Shown here: one piece after another, positions 11,666-23,390 of the stretch
How positions within the stretch are numbered: position 1 is the first letter of the stretch
How the letters are laid out: each line of letters opens with the position of its first letter
Origin: Loripinus fragilis
Lineage: Eukaryota; Mollusca; Bivalvia; Lucinida; Lucinidae
Reading direction: 5' to 3'
Assembly: GCA_964019695.1 (NCBI GenBank)
Contig: OZ026520.1
Span: 23,884,130 to 23,948,129, forward strand
DNA length: 64,000 bases
The notes under the pieces: model-generated
What the model saw: the letters and a program-made list of their open reading frames with translations, nothing else
Databases searched by the model: none
Told to the model about the DNA's origin: nothing
Position numbers and translations under genes: made by a program

Positions 11666-12528
11666 CACTGAAGGACTTTAAAAACGCAAAAATCGAAATT
11701 CATAAAATTGAAAATTTTTTAATGTTTCAATTTTATTGAGATTTGGCAAAAATAAACATCAATATGTCAAGAAAACATGATTTAAATTTCATATCAAAAC
11801 GATAAATAATTTTAGATCATCAGTCTATCAAAATACAATACCCTTAGATTCTAAAGCTGCAATTTAAATTTATCTTGAAATTTGGCATGATTTAAAGTTA
11901 TTTTAATAAAATATGTTTATTAAAAATCTAAAACAAATTACCCTTGGAGCCCCTGCTATTCGTCTGGCAGTGTTGGTAGCAAGCCGGAACTGATATCGTC
12001 AGTGTAAATATCGTCGATATAATCGACGTTTGTTACCGTCTCAATGTCGGTCGCCATTCTTAGTTGGCCAGGCCTGTGTCGAATTTTAACTGTCCCAGTA
12101 GCCTGGTAGCAATCTCTGAGTCTGAGAAGCTGTATAGCTGACGGATGGCAATTATAATATCTGGCGACGCGAGGAACACGCATCCCAGCTTTGAACATTC
12201 CAATTGCGCCAGATCGTTCATGTTCAGACAAACGAGGCACGAATAATAAAGCTATAAAACTAAAGCGTCTGTGTTTTTATACATGTATACCTACAAGCTA
12301 TAAGTAAAATGATAAAATATTTTGTTTCATTGATTCATGGGGATGCCACGTACAAAAAATAGTAAATCACGGATGCGTAGCTGGTGGTGGCCATTGTCTA
12401 TAAAAAACACCGGTTTTAGGAAGAGATAGGGACAATGCATCGTTTCCAGCCGATTTAACTTGTTAAAGAAGACTAAAATGTAGGGTTAAAAAAAAGTTCA
12501 TTTTTTGCGTTTTTAAAGTCCTTCAGTG
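11666..12528 (-). mobile_element. Tc1/mariner-type transposon, internally deleted
   Basis: An 863-bp element with ~28-bp TIRs: left CACTGAAGGACTTTAAAAAC then GCAAAAA, right the reverse complement ending CCTTCAGTG. It is flanked by TA on both sides. It encodes only the N-terminal helix-turn-helix part of a transposase on the minus strand. Full-length relatives are usually about 1.3-1.7 kb, so about half is missing. Confidence 0.88.
11956..12240 (-). pseudogene. Tc1-like transposase N-terminal fragment
   Basis: The 94-codon minus-strand frame begins PRLSEHERSGAIGMFKAGM and continues through VARYYNCHPSAI to HRPGQ.RMAT. This is the paired-like helix-turn-helix pattern of Tc1/mariner transposases, which binds the TIR. 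The first codon is GTG where relatives have ATG, so the start looks mutated. After RMAT the family similarity stops and an acidic tail (DIETVTNVDYIDDIYTDD) ends at a stop. The second helix-turn-helix and the DDE catalytic domain are absent, so it cannot catalyse transposition. Family assignment is confident; subfamily is not assigned. Confidence 0.85.
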
Positions 12529-12828
12529 TATGCACACATGTCATAATATCGTGCTAAAGCAACGACATTGTATCATGGGAGCGTAAGAAACGCATTCTTT
12601 TAAAGGGATCGTTGTAAAAAGCGAAAATTCACAGATTTTTATCTTCGCGTTTCGAATTCAAACATTTCTGCTAAAATTGATTTCCACCAGAAGTTCGAGG
12701 GCTTCAACTCCTTCAATACCAGAAATCTCAGAATGGTCTGTTTTTTTCGATTTTGAGATATTCAGCTATATATGACTGAACCCCCAAATAGCAGTGAACT
12801 AGATACTGCAGTCCTATTCATTTTATGT

Positions 12829-13250
12829 ACGAATAGCTAGGCGGCTAAGAGCCAAGATTGTGCTATTCCGGATACAAGCATGAAACTTTCCACACCTGTT
12901 AAGGTTGGTTAGCTGATGATTTTTAGATATAGAACCACTTCGACAAATTTCCTCTGCGCATGTGCAAGGCAAAATTCACTTCCGTTATAGAAAATTTGGT
13001 CTCACTTGACTACACAAACCATCATACGCGTTTAACATGGTAAAAAATCGACCCACTATATCTCTAGATGTCCCAAAAGACATAAAAAAATTATATTTTA
13101 AAATAGTTTCTATAGTTATGCATGCGCAAACTAACTAATACATCCGGTTATCTTGTTTTATAATATCAAAACGGTAGAAACCATTTAATAAATGGAAAAC
13201 TTATATCTTTTGACTGGGAAATAAACGTTTTTCTGCACAATCATTTATCC
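12829..13250 (+). repeat. Dispersed repeat D, copy 1
   Basis: It contains GCGGCTAAGAGCCA, TGTGCTATTCCGGATACAAG and ATATAGAACCAC, all of which recur reverse-complemented at about 16,850-16,960. GCGCATGTGCA-type words recur in both. The two copies form an inverted pair about 3.6 kb apart. No coding content. Confidence 0.7.
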
Positions 13251-13825
13251 AATATTTTCTGCTGGGCATACATTCACGCTAGAGATTCACTGTACTAGAA
13301 CAGTGCAGTCATCAGGGGTCGGTTGCAGTCGATGAGGGCACACACTATATTACTTTGGTTTTCTGTGATTCATTCTATGAGTTAGTTTTTACAGCTATCA
13401 ATATTCATGATGATGTTTTCAGTTGCAATTATCACTAAGGTATTGTAGTCCATTATGGGACAATTGGAGCCTTTACATTCTAAAACTAGCTAAGTACCAG
13501 CCAAATTCTGGATAGCTAGTGGGATTTTTTATGTGTACTAAATGTGTTAACAGATTTGTGAGACACTATTTAAGTCATTAGTTATAATTTAATGGCATCA
13601 CATAATGAAGAATACAAATAAGTGAATGAATAGAATGTTTTGCATATTTCTGTTTATTTTTTGTGAAGTTGAAAGCCATTTTGTAGCTGTACGCAAAATT
13701 TGAGCAGTCAAGGGCATTGTACTAGTAGTCGAGGGTCTATATCTAATAAATTTATATGCAATCTATGACCCGGCCACTGGACCAGAACAGCTTATATATG
13801 TAGTACTATGCGTACAGTATGAAAG
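13251..13825. other. Intergenic, no gene seen
   Basis: Nothing recognised apart from a TATCAATATTCATGATG stretch that resembles the core word of the arrays at 18.6 kb and 63 kb. Confidence 0.4.
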
Positions 13826-14105
13826 TAAGAAAGGGTGTAAAAATCAGGAATCGATACAATCAAGTACCATACCTGACCCAGGATACCAAATGGGAAAGTA
13901 ACAACCACACAATTTAACACCACAAACGAGAGCCAAGAGGTCAGCCCTTTCCCAGCAGGTAATCACAAGGCAGTATGAGCAGATGTGAAAGCATGACAAA
14001 CACAATACAGGAATCAGACAAATGATCCATCAAATAAGTACGGCCTTGCAAATGTCAGTAAATATATTTTACTGGAGGGCTTAACCAGTTTCACTTGAAT
14101 AACTT
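13826..14105 (+). mobile_element. Family A copy, truncated
   Basis: Shares the fixed end (AAATCAGGAATCGATACAAT) and the AGAGCCAAGAGGTCAGCCC and TAAATATATTTTACTGGAGG blocks with the 8.9-9.6 kb copy, in inverse orientation. It stops short of the CCAATCACGG end. Confidence 0.8.
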
Positions 14106-15099
14106 TCAAAATGCCCTGCCCTCAGATTTCGAAATTTTGCGCATTAAAGTACTAATATTTTGCATTTTATCTAAACTAACCAAAATAAGCATAAACAAAA
14201 ATGCCTCTCATCCTTTTCAGGAAAATATCACCTTTTTGGCATAACTCAAGTGCTGTATCACCTGTCGCTTAACTCACAAAAATCTTTGTTAAGCAGATAC
14301 ACAGCCATATATATATATAAGTGACAATAATGAGCACAGAATATGTTCAAAAGTAAATAATGGCTAAAATATTACCCTTTTAACAGCCATGTACACTTAA
14401 ACAGTATAACAGAGGCCAACCCGCGATGACCATACTGTTCGAGTACAGTGGTTCTCTAGCGTAGCATTTGACATCAATGATTCCTCTTGTTATGCTGGGG
14501 ACATGCATGATTTACCCATCATGTTCTTGAATGCCTAGGTACCGCAATGTAACTTCGACTATAACACATGTTATGGAGTTTGCTGAAGAGTGTTTGACTG
14601 TCTTTTGGACTTATGTCCATGCATTGTTTTTAGTTACTTGGCACCTGGGCCAAGATCACAAGATCACGTTGATCTTATATACAAACGTTTACATTTGTAA
14701 AGTGACATATAAGCAAGAGAGCTGGCAAAATGTACCATAATCTGTATGTAAGCTGATATGACACAGCCTTCTAAAAGGATTTTCAGTTATTTAAGATTAC
14801 CAATTTTAAAAACAATCATCAATTTACAGAAATGTAGAGTTCAAAGTTGCCACCACAGACACAAAGGGCCGTACACGGGAGACTTATATTGTCTATTTCT
14901 GCAACCTTGAAGACAGCCATATCTCACAAGATCAAGAGAAGACATTGATGCTTGTGGTATGGTGGTCCACAGTGGACTGTACATTCCAGTGTCTAGTAAT
15001 CATTTCCCCTGTTCTAGTACTACCCTAACACATGAGCCTTGATATGCTGCCTTTAAAATGTGCTGGTACAAAGCCACCTTTGTAAGGGCTGCCATTTCA
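14106..15099. other. Intergenic, no gene seen
   Basis: No supported feature; a small (AT)n run lies at about 14,311-14,321. Confidence 0.4.
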
Positions 15100-15609
15100 T
15101 CAAACATACCTTTTTTGGTAAACAAATGCTATCTAGCCATGTCTATGTTCATGTAGGTGATTGCTTGCTCTACCATAAGTATTACGATGAATCATCAATG
15201 GTGCAGAGGTAATCTGTAGGTGGCTTTTCAGGGAGAGTTCATTTTTACAAAATACCCAGTTACAGCTGGAAAGCTTACCCACCGTTTTCGACGACCAAAG
15301 AGAAAGGATGTTTTATTGCAACCTGTGAGTGAATGAAAAAAGCAAGATTTGATTTCACACCTACGGTAGCCAGTGATTTTGCCAAACCCGCAGTTCATCC
15401 ACTTACAACTGTTGCACTACAGGTATGACCAGAACTACTACATCAGTATCAACAGCACAACTGCTTATTTTCTTGTAAGGCCTTTTAGCTGCTTCTGTAG
15501 AACGAGTAAATATTCTTGTATCTGCCTCCTCATGCAAACAAGGCGCAAATGAAGGCATATCGTCTCCTCGCTTTCCCTTGTTGATGCTTTTTAACTGTCC
15601 GCCTAACAT
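15100..15609 (-). pseudogene. HEEADTR-type mobile-element protein fragment
   Basis: The minus-strand frame 15,609-15,403 holds an APCLHEEADTRIF motif and, about 30 residues on, VDTDVVVLVI. I know this pair from a large multicopy protein family in invertebrates; the spacing and acidic residues resemble PIN/XPG-type nucleases. The frame stops after VVQQL. Further down the minus strand, family-like pieces continue in broken frames (FHSLTGCNKTSF near 15,300-15,330), followed by stops. It is therefore a decayed fragment. No TIR or LTR was found around it. A second fragment of the same broad family lies at 26.4-27.5 kb. Confidence 0.6.
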
Positions 15610-16489
15610 GTGCAGCGCACTAAATACACTCGATCAACTGCACAAAAAGTGGATATTACGTAACGTTTTAAAAACATCGTTTGAACGCTGCTCAATGAAC
15701 AGTGCTAGTCCCTACACCTTTAAGTATCTGAACAATGGAGGCTACATCCGAAATGACAACAATAAATCCAAGTGCGAAATCTTTTTAAGGTGACCAAATG
15801 CCTCGAAGCAGGTCAGTAGCTTCACAACCAAAACTATGATGCATATCAGGCACCCCCCCCCTCCACAAAAATGAAACTTTATCAGACCCACAAAAATAGA
15901 CTGGCGCAGACTAACTAATGTTTGGTATGGTTCGTTAAGGGGAAGTGAGACACTTGAAATATACATATACAGTTCATTAACAGTTTGGAGACAGTCCATA
16001 GACAGACAGTGATATGAGGTCTGTGAGCTTAAGCACGGCAGAATATATATGCCTGCCTACCTGTTTTTCTGTCTGTCTATTAGTCTGTCTGTTTGTCTAT
16101 AAAAAAAGGTATATTGCCCTTGGCCAGTGACCTTTATAAGCTACGTCACTGCCTTGGCTTAAAACATAACTTTTTCAGAGACGTCCCCAAGTCAAAACAA
16201 TCCAAATTGGTTAACACAAAGAAAATATGTGGTGGTCACTTTGGACCACCCTGGGGGCTCAGGTGGTTAGCGCGTCTGTCCAGTGTTCCAAAGGTTTTGA
16301 GCTTGAGCAAACAATAAACTGATTGCATGTATGCCTGTCTGCCACAAGCCTTCAATCCTCTTTTCTTAAAACTTGACTTTTAAGTCTAATAACAATCTTA
16401 TATATGACAATATGTTTAGCGTAGACAGAGCTTTTTTTTGTGAAAGCCTATACTTGTAAATAAATGAGGCTTTGTTTATCGTCTAAACG
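15610..16489. other. Intergenic, no gene seen
   Basis: Contains a (CTGT)-rich run near 16,060-16,100 and a weak tRNA-like patch near 16,250 (GGGGGCTCAGGTGGTTAGCG) with no recognisable B-box. No gene. Confidence 0.4.
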
Positions 16490-16980
16490 ACAGCCGGTTA
16501 ATAGAAACCCACTGCGCATGTGCATCTAAACAGGTCTGTAGGTCCCTATACCATGTATATCAAAGACATGCTTTGGTCCTTTGATAGCTAGGGCATAGGG
16601 TTTTGCGCAGTTTATGGCATAGAGAAACAGAATACCATCTTTGAACAAAATTCTAATTTTATGCGCATGCGCAGCAATTAAAGAATGAAGAGGACTAAAC
16701 TACAAACAATTAACATCAGTTCTGTCACATTTTATTATTCGAAAGCCAACATGACCCCTTCTTTAAAGTCAAATTGCATGAAAGCTCTATGATAACAGCA
16801 TAAAACCAGAAAATGCTTTGCGCATGCGCAGTAGGCATTTCCCGATGTGGTTCTATATCCTATTCTGCTCAGTCATTCATGGTCTACAACTGTGCTAAGT
16901 TTCATGCTTGTATCCGGAATAGCACAATCAGGTCAAAATTTGGCTCTTAGCCGCCTGGCTAGAAGTAAAAACTACCGACT
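16490..16980 (-). repeat. Dispersed repeat D, copy 2
   Basis: Reverse-oriented partner of 12,829-13,250, sharing CTTGTATCCGGAATAGCACA and TTGGCTCTTAGCCGCC. It is longer on its left and carries three GCGCATG(C/T)GCA words (about 16,513, 16,660 and 16,819). Confidence 0.65.
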
Positions 16981-17750
16981 TCACGAAGTGAAAGCAAATG
17001 TTGGTAATAAAATCTGCGAATTTAGAGCAGAAAGTAGGTCAATTATACGTATAAACGAGTGACTTCTAAATGTGTACTTTGGCAGACAGTAAAGTCCCAA
17101 ATATAATGCCACATCATGCGGTATTTCATCTGGGTCTTCACTGTTTATTAATACAAATACGGTGTTCAGAGAAAAAAAAGCTTTTTTTTAATAAAAGAAA
17201 AACCTATGACAAACAATATATACATTGTACCACCCCAGGTTTATTGTATAGGACCAGTAGGCAGAATTCAATTAGTACAAAAAGAGTTAACAATAAGTCA
17301 ATCTTTATCGCTTTTTTCAGCCTGTTAGAGACCCCGGCATCTGCTGTCTGTGTGTAGGTTTGTAGGCTCACGTTTTAATAATTTCATCCTGTTTTTAACA
17401 GTTTCATGGGAAGATGAAATGGCAGTAAAAAGTACATTTCATAAGACCCACTGTGGCAAAACCTGCAATAAGGCTTCTGCGCCTAGCGAGCAATCAGATT
17501 ACCTGGAGTGGTCAGGTTTTTCTTATGATATTATCCCTGTGTGGCTCACTTTCAGTATTGTTTTTGTTGTACAGGTAACATGCAACTGTAAACATAGCAT
17601 TTGTAATCCACCATAGTTTCTAATTGCATGTTTTTATGCTCCACATGGGTAGTATAATATACAGGTAAGTTTACCTCGTGCTACAAGTATCGCTTGGATG
17701 AAATTTGGAAGAACTCTGATTAAAATGACTAATAGTCAGGAAAAAAATCA
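16981..17750. other. Intergenic, no gene seen
   Basis: Several short open frames (for example 17,070-17,616) show no domain and no splice-consistent continuation. Confidence 0.4.
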
Positions 17751-17752
17751 GC

Positions 17753-17897
17753 CCCAATAGCTCAGTTGTTAGAGCGTTCGCTTTCGGAGCGAAGATCGTG
17801 GGTTCAAATCCCGGCCGCACCATACCAAAGGTCTAAAAAATGGTACTAGCAGCTCCCTTGCTGACGCTCCCATAAAATGGGTTGTGCTAGGAAGATA
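17753..17897 (+). mobile_element. MetaSINE-like SINE fragment with tRNA-derived head
   Basis: The head CCAATAGCTCAGTTGTTAGAG gives an A-box, and GGGTTCAAATCCC gives a B-box. The acceptor stem does not pair, so this is not a functional tRNA gene. The body that follows (GGTACTAGCAGCTCCCTTGC, GACGCTCCCAT and GGGTTGTGCTAGGA) resembles the conserved central domain I associate with animal MetaSINEs. The usual 3' half is missing, so the copy is truncated near 17,897. Confidence 0.7.
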
Positions 17898-18600
17898 GAG
17901 TAAGGCAGGTAAGTATATGTTAAAGAACTATATTGTTATGTCGCAATAAAAGCTCTACAGAGCTTATGTTATTTGTTTCAAATAAGCGACGTTAGATAAA
18001 GCTTCTTTATCTTTATCTAGAAAAGATAACAAGTACAGGCATTTTGTAAAGAAAAAGGTTTGACACCTTGATTATGAGTAATTTGGTATGCTGAATCCCA
18101 AAACCAATGTTGGCAAGCTTAGAAATGACGTCTTAATGACCTAATTTTCACATTTTCAAAATGGCCACCAAAATCATGGAATTAGACATATTACTGAAAT
18201 ATTTTATTTTTCGACAATGTTTTTATCCAAAATCATTAGTATTATATCCTAAGGTGGTTTACTCTTAGAGTACATGGTTTGGGTTGCACTTTTCATAATT
18301 AGGTCGTGCTATTACCATATTCATGGTAACAAATATCTGTTTAGTCTATAAAATCATAAATAAACTTGCCGTATGCAGTATTCTGCTATTTAAATGTAAG
18401 TTTTAGTCATAGCACGATTTTGGACTGTTCAACAGCTTTTCAAGTAATAAATGAGGAAAAAACTTTGATAAGCAAGTTGTTTTGTTTTAAAACAAATATG
18501 TCATAAAGTCCATGCCCAATTATATGGTACATTTTGTATCTATAAAAAGTAACTTAGTAACCTAGGATCTAGTTCAACCAACCTTGTATCATCAGGAAAA
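17898..18600. other. Intergenic, no gene seen
   Basis: A small imperfect hairpin around 17,995-18,025 (GATAAAGCTTCTTTATC) is the only structure noted. Confidence 0.4.
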
Positions 18601-20560
18601 CTTCTAATGTGTGTTAAAAAATTTTTGTGAGTCCACCTAAATGGGTAAAAAATATTGCCCTAAAGAATAAAGCCAGTTGAGGTATGTGAAATTGCATGGT
18701 TTCCATAGCAACGCATAATGAGCTTCTAAAGAATGGGGAAGTTCCTATAAAAGTACTCATATCTTAGCAGCTACTCATCCTAAACTTTTACACTTGGTAC
18801 AAACTGAATTTTAAGACATAGGACTTTTATCTGATATTCAGATATGTAAATTATCAAATTTGCATATTCATGAATATTAATGAAAACATTTGAAATAAGA
18901 GAAAAATCGTGAAAAAGTAAAGGGATGTACATGCAAAAGTATCTACATATCAGCTGCGTACTATCCTATACTAAAAGCCTTGGTACAAAAATAAAGCTAA
19001 TGCATAGCACGTTTACTTAATGGTCCAATATGCAAAATATCTAAAAAAATGTATTCATGAATATTAATTAAAATATTAGAAATGGGGAAAAAAGTAGAAA
19101 GATATTAATAAAATGTACATACAAAATAACTCATATCTCAGCTGCTATTTTTATCCTAGATTTCATACTCACATTTTAAACTTGTTCCCAAATTAAAGTC
19201 CAGGAAAAGTTCTATTATAGTGTTGTTTGATTCACAAACTTTTGAATTTGTTTATTAATGAGTATTATTTGAAGATACAACCGTATTGATTTGTTTTCAA
19301 TTTTCCTTTAGTTTTCTGTAGTTTTCATCAATATTCATGAATAAGTTAATTAAATGATTTGTATATCTGAACATTGGAATAAAATACGATGTCTCAGCCT
19401 TAATTGGATACAAACTTAATTGTCTGGAACAATTTAAAGACGAGATAGGAGTACTTTTAGAAGTAGACATCCACTAATGTTTCTACGTTTTTTTCTCTCA
19501 TTTCTAATGGTGCATTAATATTAATGAATATAAAAATTAGATAATTTCACATAATGACTACTGAGTAAAGTATAATGTCTACGCATTAAGTTAGTATCAA
19601 GTATGGTAGTCTAGGAATATTAGCAGCTACGATGTGAGTAATTTTGTAGGTATACCCCTTTAATTTTATTAACATTTTTCTTTTATATCCAACATATAAA
19701 TTAATATTCAATAATATAATCATAAAACGATTCGCATATCTAATCATGGAATAAAATTTGCTATGTCTTAGCATGAATTCGGTACCCAGTTGTTTGTCTA
19801 GGATAATTGGCAGATAAGATATAGGTAATATTGTAGATATACCCATATTTCCACAATTTTTCTTAATATTTTAATGTTTTCATTAATATTCACAAATATG
19901 TAAATTAGATTTGTATATCAGAATATTGTGTTAAAGTACTATGACTAGAAATGTTAGCGGCTAACATGTGGGTTATGTTGTTCGTACACCCCTTTTAATT
20001 TTCTACATTTTTTTCTTATTTCTAATGTTTTCATATATATTCATGAATATGCAAATTACATCATTTATATATCATGCTTTGGGTTAAAAAATTATGTCTC
20101 ATCTTTTTACTGGTAACACGTTTAGTAGAACAGTTAGCAGCTGACAACTAGGTAGTGCTGTACGTAACGCCCCCCTATTTTTCTACAATTTCTCTCTTAT
20201 TTCACATGTCTTCATAAATGTTTATGAATATTCAAATTAGATCATTTGCACATCATATCATTGGGTAAAAGTACTTTGTCTAGGCTTTCATTTGGTACCC
20301 AGTTTGATAGTCTATGATAACTAGCAACTAACATATGGGTAATATGTATAGGTACACCCCCTTATTTTTTCTACGAATTTTCTTTTATTTCTATTTTTTA
20401 ATTTATGCTCATAAATATGCATAAACAAAAAATGCATATCAGCACATTGAATAAAAGAAGTATGCATGGACTTAAATTTTGGTAACAAGTTTGGTAAGTC
20501 TAGGATGAGTTGGTGCTAAGATACGAATCATTTTGTAGTTACACTCCCTTCCTTTAGAAT
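18601..20560. repeat. Diverged ~180-bp tandem array with an orientation switch
   Basis: Core words ATTCATGAATATTAATGAAA, GAAAT.AGAGAAAAA and CTCATATCTCAGCTGCTA recur. In the left part (about 18,640-19,240) they read on the + strand, with cores near 18,868 and 19,053. From about 19,300 the same unit appears reverse-complemented (TTTCTAATG.TTTCAT.AATATTCATGAATATGCAAATTA). Cores fall near 19,325, 19,510, 19,690, 19,875, 20,030, 20,210 and 20,395, a period of about 180 bp. The left flank (GCATGGTTTCCATAGCAACG, about 18,700) matches 63.6 kb, where a second array of this family lies. Confidence 0.75.
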
Positions 20561-21934
20561 CATATTGTGGATTTTCATTATGGGAGGGGGGTAATTTGTT
20601 CTAGGCAAGCCTCCATGAGCCAGTTAGTTTTCTTTGCTATTTAGCAACCATTTTGTTTCCCCATTAACTTACAACTTGCTTTTCTTGAATTAGTGAAAGA
20701 GGGAAAAACATCCACGAAAGAATGTGCGGCACGCAAGTGTCAATCTAGGGTCTGCATGCAAATGAAGGGGACATGCTTCTGACCCAGCAACAGTGCTCGG
20801 TGTGAGCCATGGACACCATGCAATTTTATGCAATCCAAACAGGTTTATTTTCGGAGACAATATCTTTTTTGGCATTTTATGGTTCCACTGCACAATTTTG
20901 CATCCAATATATAACATGTTACAAGGACAGTTAGGGGCAGAATTCAGTTGATGTTTGCATATATAAGCAAATATGTAAATTAGATTTGTATATCATATAT
21001 TGCTTATATATTCTGTGAAGTGTTGAGATACGTAAAACAGCGTTTTAACAGGTTTTCTAAGTTTTAAGGCTGGTATGATGGACAGACTGGGTGGCAAGAC
21101 GAGCAAGAGGAATCAAGAGGAATAATATTTTATTAGGATTTTGTTTTTGTATGAATCCTATAAATAAATAAAAGCAATGTCGAAAATTTGAAGCATACGC
21201 AGCATTTCAAAACAGGACTTTTGTTACTTATCTCTAGAGAGTAGTTTTGAATTGTGAATCTGTTTTGCAATACAAGATCTAGCCTTTAGAGCGTTAGGAA
21301 AGACAATATTTATTTTCGGACGATCAACGAGAGGGAGAAAATAACACCTCTTTCAGGTTTTGATAAGATAAGTAGCAGCAATGATATGAGTAATTTTGTA
21401 AATACAGCCTCATTCTTGAACCACATTTATCAGTTGTCATGCTTTCTCACATAGCTTTAATGGGCTTATTTTTAAGACAACATTTTTTTAGGAATTAAGG
21501 GGCTTGTCTTCAGGGTATGTGATCATGCGAAACTCATCAGGCGAGTCTGTTAGGCTTCAGAGACGAGCATATTGTTCCTTTCAAAGATCAACATCAAAGC
21601 GTTGATCAGTTTGCACGTATGCGCAGGATTGTCTGCACCTTTGTTGTTTGCATCAAGGATTCCCTATATTTGGTATAGACAGTCCCTGTTTGCATGCCAC
21701 AAAGTCATTGTTGCGGTGGCCAATATAGCCTCTAAAAGTCTAAATGTATGTACGCAAACTACGATGGCTCAGTGGAGCCTGCAGAAATATGCAATCTTTT
21801 CTCAGCTTTTACTGCTTGCATACAAAATCATGGCCCGGACTCTGGTGAACACACAGGCTGATATTTAGGGGTCTGATGTGACTTCATGGGTGCGTCTGTA
21901 TTTTAAAGGATGTCTTTATAAATCCGATAGGTTT
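20561..21934. other. Intergenic, no gene seen
   Basis: A+T-rich with possible further degraded array units near 20,945-21,000. No coding exon recognised. Confidence 0.4.
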
Positions 21935-22110
21935 TGGTTTGGTTTCATGCTTAACGTCCCAGTCAACAGCTGTGGTCCTATCTGACTGGTCAGTTCACCT
22001 AACCACACTTTCTTTTCCTACGCAAGCTTGACTAAGCTGCTAAATAGTACTTTGTGCACATACTTTTGCTTGTAACTGACAACAAGCCTTCTTGAATCAG
22101 CGGTAGGGAG
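21935..22110 (+). repeat. Dispersed repeat shared with 58.5 kb
   Basis: GTCAACAGCTGTGGTC, GGTCAGTTCACCTAACCACA, TAGTACTTTGTGCACATACT and GCTTGTAACTGACAACAA recur in the same order at about 58,535-58,680. Length and style fit a SINE body or other short retroelement. No head or tail could be fixed. Confidence 0.7.
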
Positions 22111-22760
22111 GAGATAGGCTGTAGAAATTATTTCAAGACCAATCTCCACGAAAGTATAGGACCGGGCCCAGATCGACTTTGTGATCCATGGATCTGCATT
22201 CAGACACATATCTGCAGTCATGCACGTTACCGACTGCTATTCAAGACCCGGTCATATGCGATTGGTTACACAAGATGACCCAAAATGACCTTACATGTTT
22301 GTATGTTGGCAGCAAAGGCTCGGTCTAGCCTGTAAAAATGTCCATTATTTTCTGAACAGTTTCAGCTTATATAACAAAGTAGGAAATTGGGCAAATATTA
22401 AGTTGGTAGGATCTAGGTCCAGGCACTTTGGGGGAATTTCATGCTCAACTCAGTTGAGGATGAAATTAAAATTGCACATTGGAAACAAGAATTTTTCATG
22501 CCTTTAGGCTCTCATGTTAGGCATGCTGGCGGATGTTAAAATAAAAAATATGGCATTGTGCATGAAAAATCTTTATAACCCCCGCAGCTGAATGAATATA
22601 CAGTCTGAGGTTTAGGTGTCGAAGATCACTAGATGGTTGTGCATGCATGTCTGAAGGGCGGAATGAGGCATCAATTCACAGAAGAATACCCTTCAGAAGT
22701 AATCTTTAGAATCAATTAGCGTCATAATAGCACCAAGCCACTCATTTTATATTGTAGATT
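22111..22760. other. Intergenic, no gene seen
   Basis: No supported feature. Confidence 0.4.
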
Positions 22761-22764
22761 ACAT

Positions 22765-23145
22765 AAACAATATTTATCATATGACGTCGCGTCTGGGAGT
22801 GAAATAACGCCATGCAATAAAATCGATAAACCACTAGTGGTTTATAGATTTACGGGAAACGTTATGACGTCCATAACAACGTTGCATTCATGATGACAAA
22901 ATCATATCGTTTTACCTTCAGCAATGAAACTTCAAAGATATCTTAATGTCATATGATAAATAGAATCTAACATTCGTGCTCTTGTATTATTGAATTTATT
23001 AAACTCGTTGCGAAAAAGAGATACAATGCTCGGCAAGCCTCGCATTTTATCTCTTTTCCCCAACTCATTTGAAAAAGACAATAAAACATGAGCGCTCATG
23101 TAAGATTCTCTATATAAATGCATGATTGTGTAAATAGTATGTTTG
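22765..23145 (-). mobile_element. Foldback element family C, copy 1
   Basis: Matches, inverted, the copies at 37.89-38.23 and 52.52-52.85 kb. One half is a long hairpin: AATTTATTAAACTCGTTG...GAGATACAATG, loop CTCGGCAAGCCTCG, then the mirror arm. The other half holds CCACTAGTGGTTTATAGA and ends at GACGTCGCGTCTGGGAG. No open frame is conserved. Confidence 0.8.
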
Positions 23146-23224
23146 TTATTGTCCAATTCTAATGACCAAATACATATACGGGAATTCCAATGTGCACCAT
23201 TCCTGCGTTGGGAAACAGAAAATA

Positions 23225-23385
23225 GAGAATACTAGGTGAGTGTCTTTTGATATCAAGTTTACCAGGCAAGGCTTTGAGAACGCTTGTTGACATCGCGAGG
23301 CTTGCCGAGCGATTCAACATGCGTTCTCAAAGCCGAGCCTGGTAAACTTGATATCAAAAGACGCGAACCTGGTATTCTATTTATC
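23225..23385. mobile_element. Large foldback with shared loop core
   Basis: The left arm AGTGTCTTTTGATATCAAG...GGCTTTGAGAACGC and the right arm GCGTTCTCAAAGCC...CTTGATATCAAAAGACGC are near-perfect reverse complements of about 60 bp. They surround the loop GCGAGGCTTGCCGAGCG. The loop core is identical to that of family C although the arms are unrelated. Confidence 0.85.
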
Positions 23386-23390
23386 AGTTT

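Larger units (their letters stand above)
11531..12805. repeat. Dispersed repeat split by a Tc1-like insertion
   Basis: The segments 11,531-11,665 and 12,529-12,805 together match, inverted, the continuous sequence at about 29,314-29,735. Shared landmarks include GGCCTAAATTT.TGAGGGGG, GACATGTAT/CACATGTCATAATATCG, GATTTTGAGATATTCAGC and TATATGACTGAACCCCC. The intervening Tc1-like element is absent from the other copy. Confidence 0.8.

Noticed and set aside
17753..17825. A functional tRNA gene
   Set aside because: A-box and B-box are present, but the acceptor arms do not pair and the body continues as a SINE.
22932..23156. Small minus-strand protein shared with 52.5-52.7 kb
   Set aside because: It is translated from the hairpin of foldback family C and is not maintained in copy 2 as a long frame.
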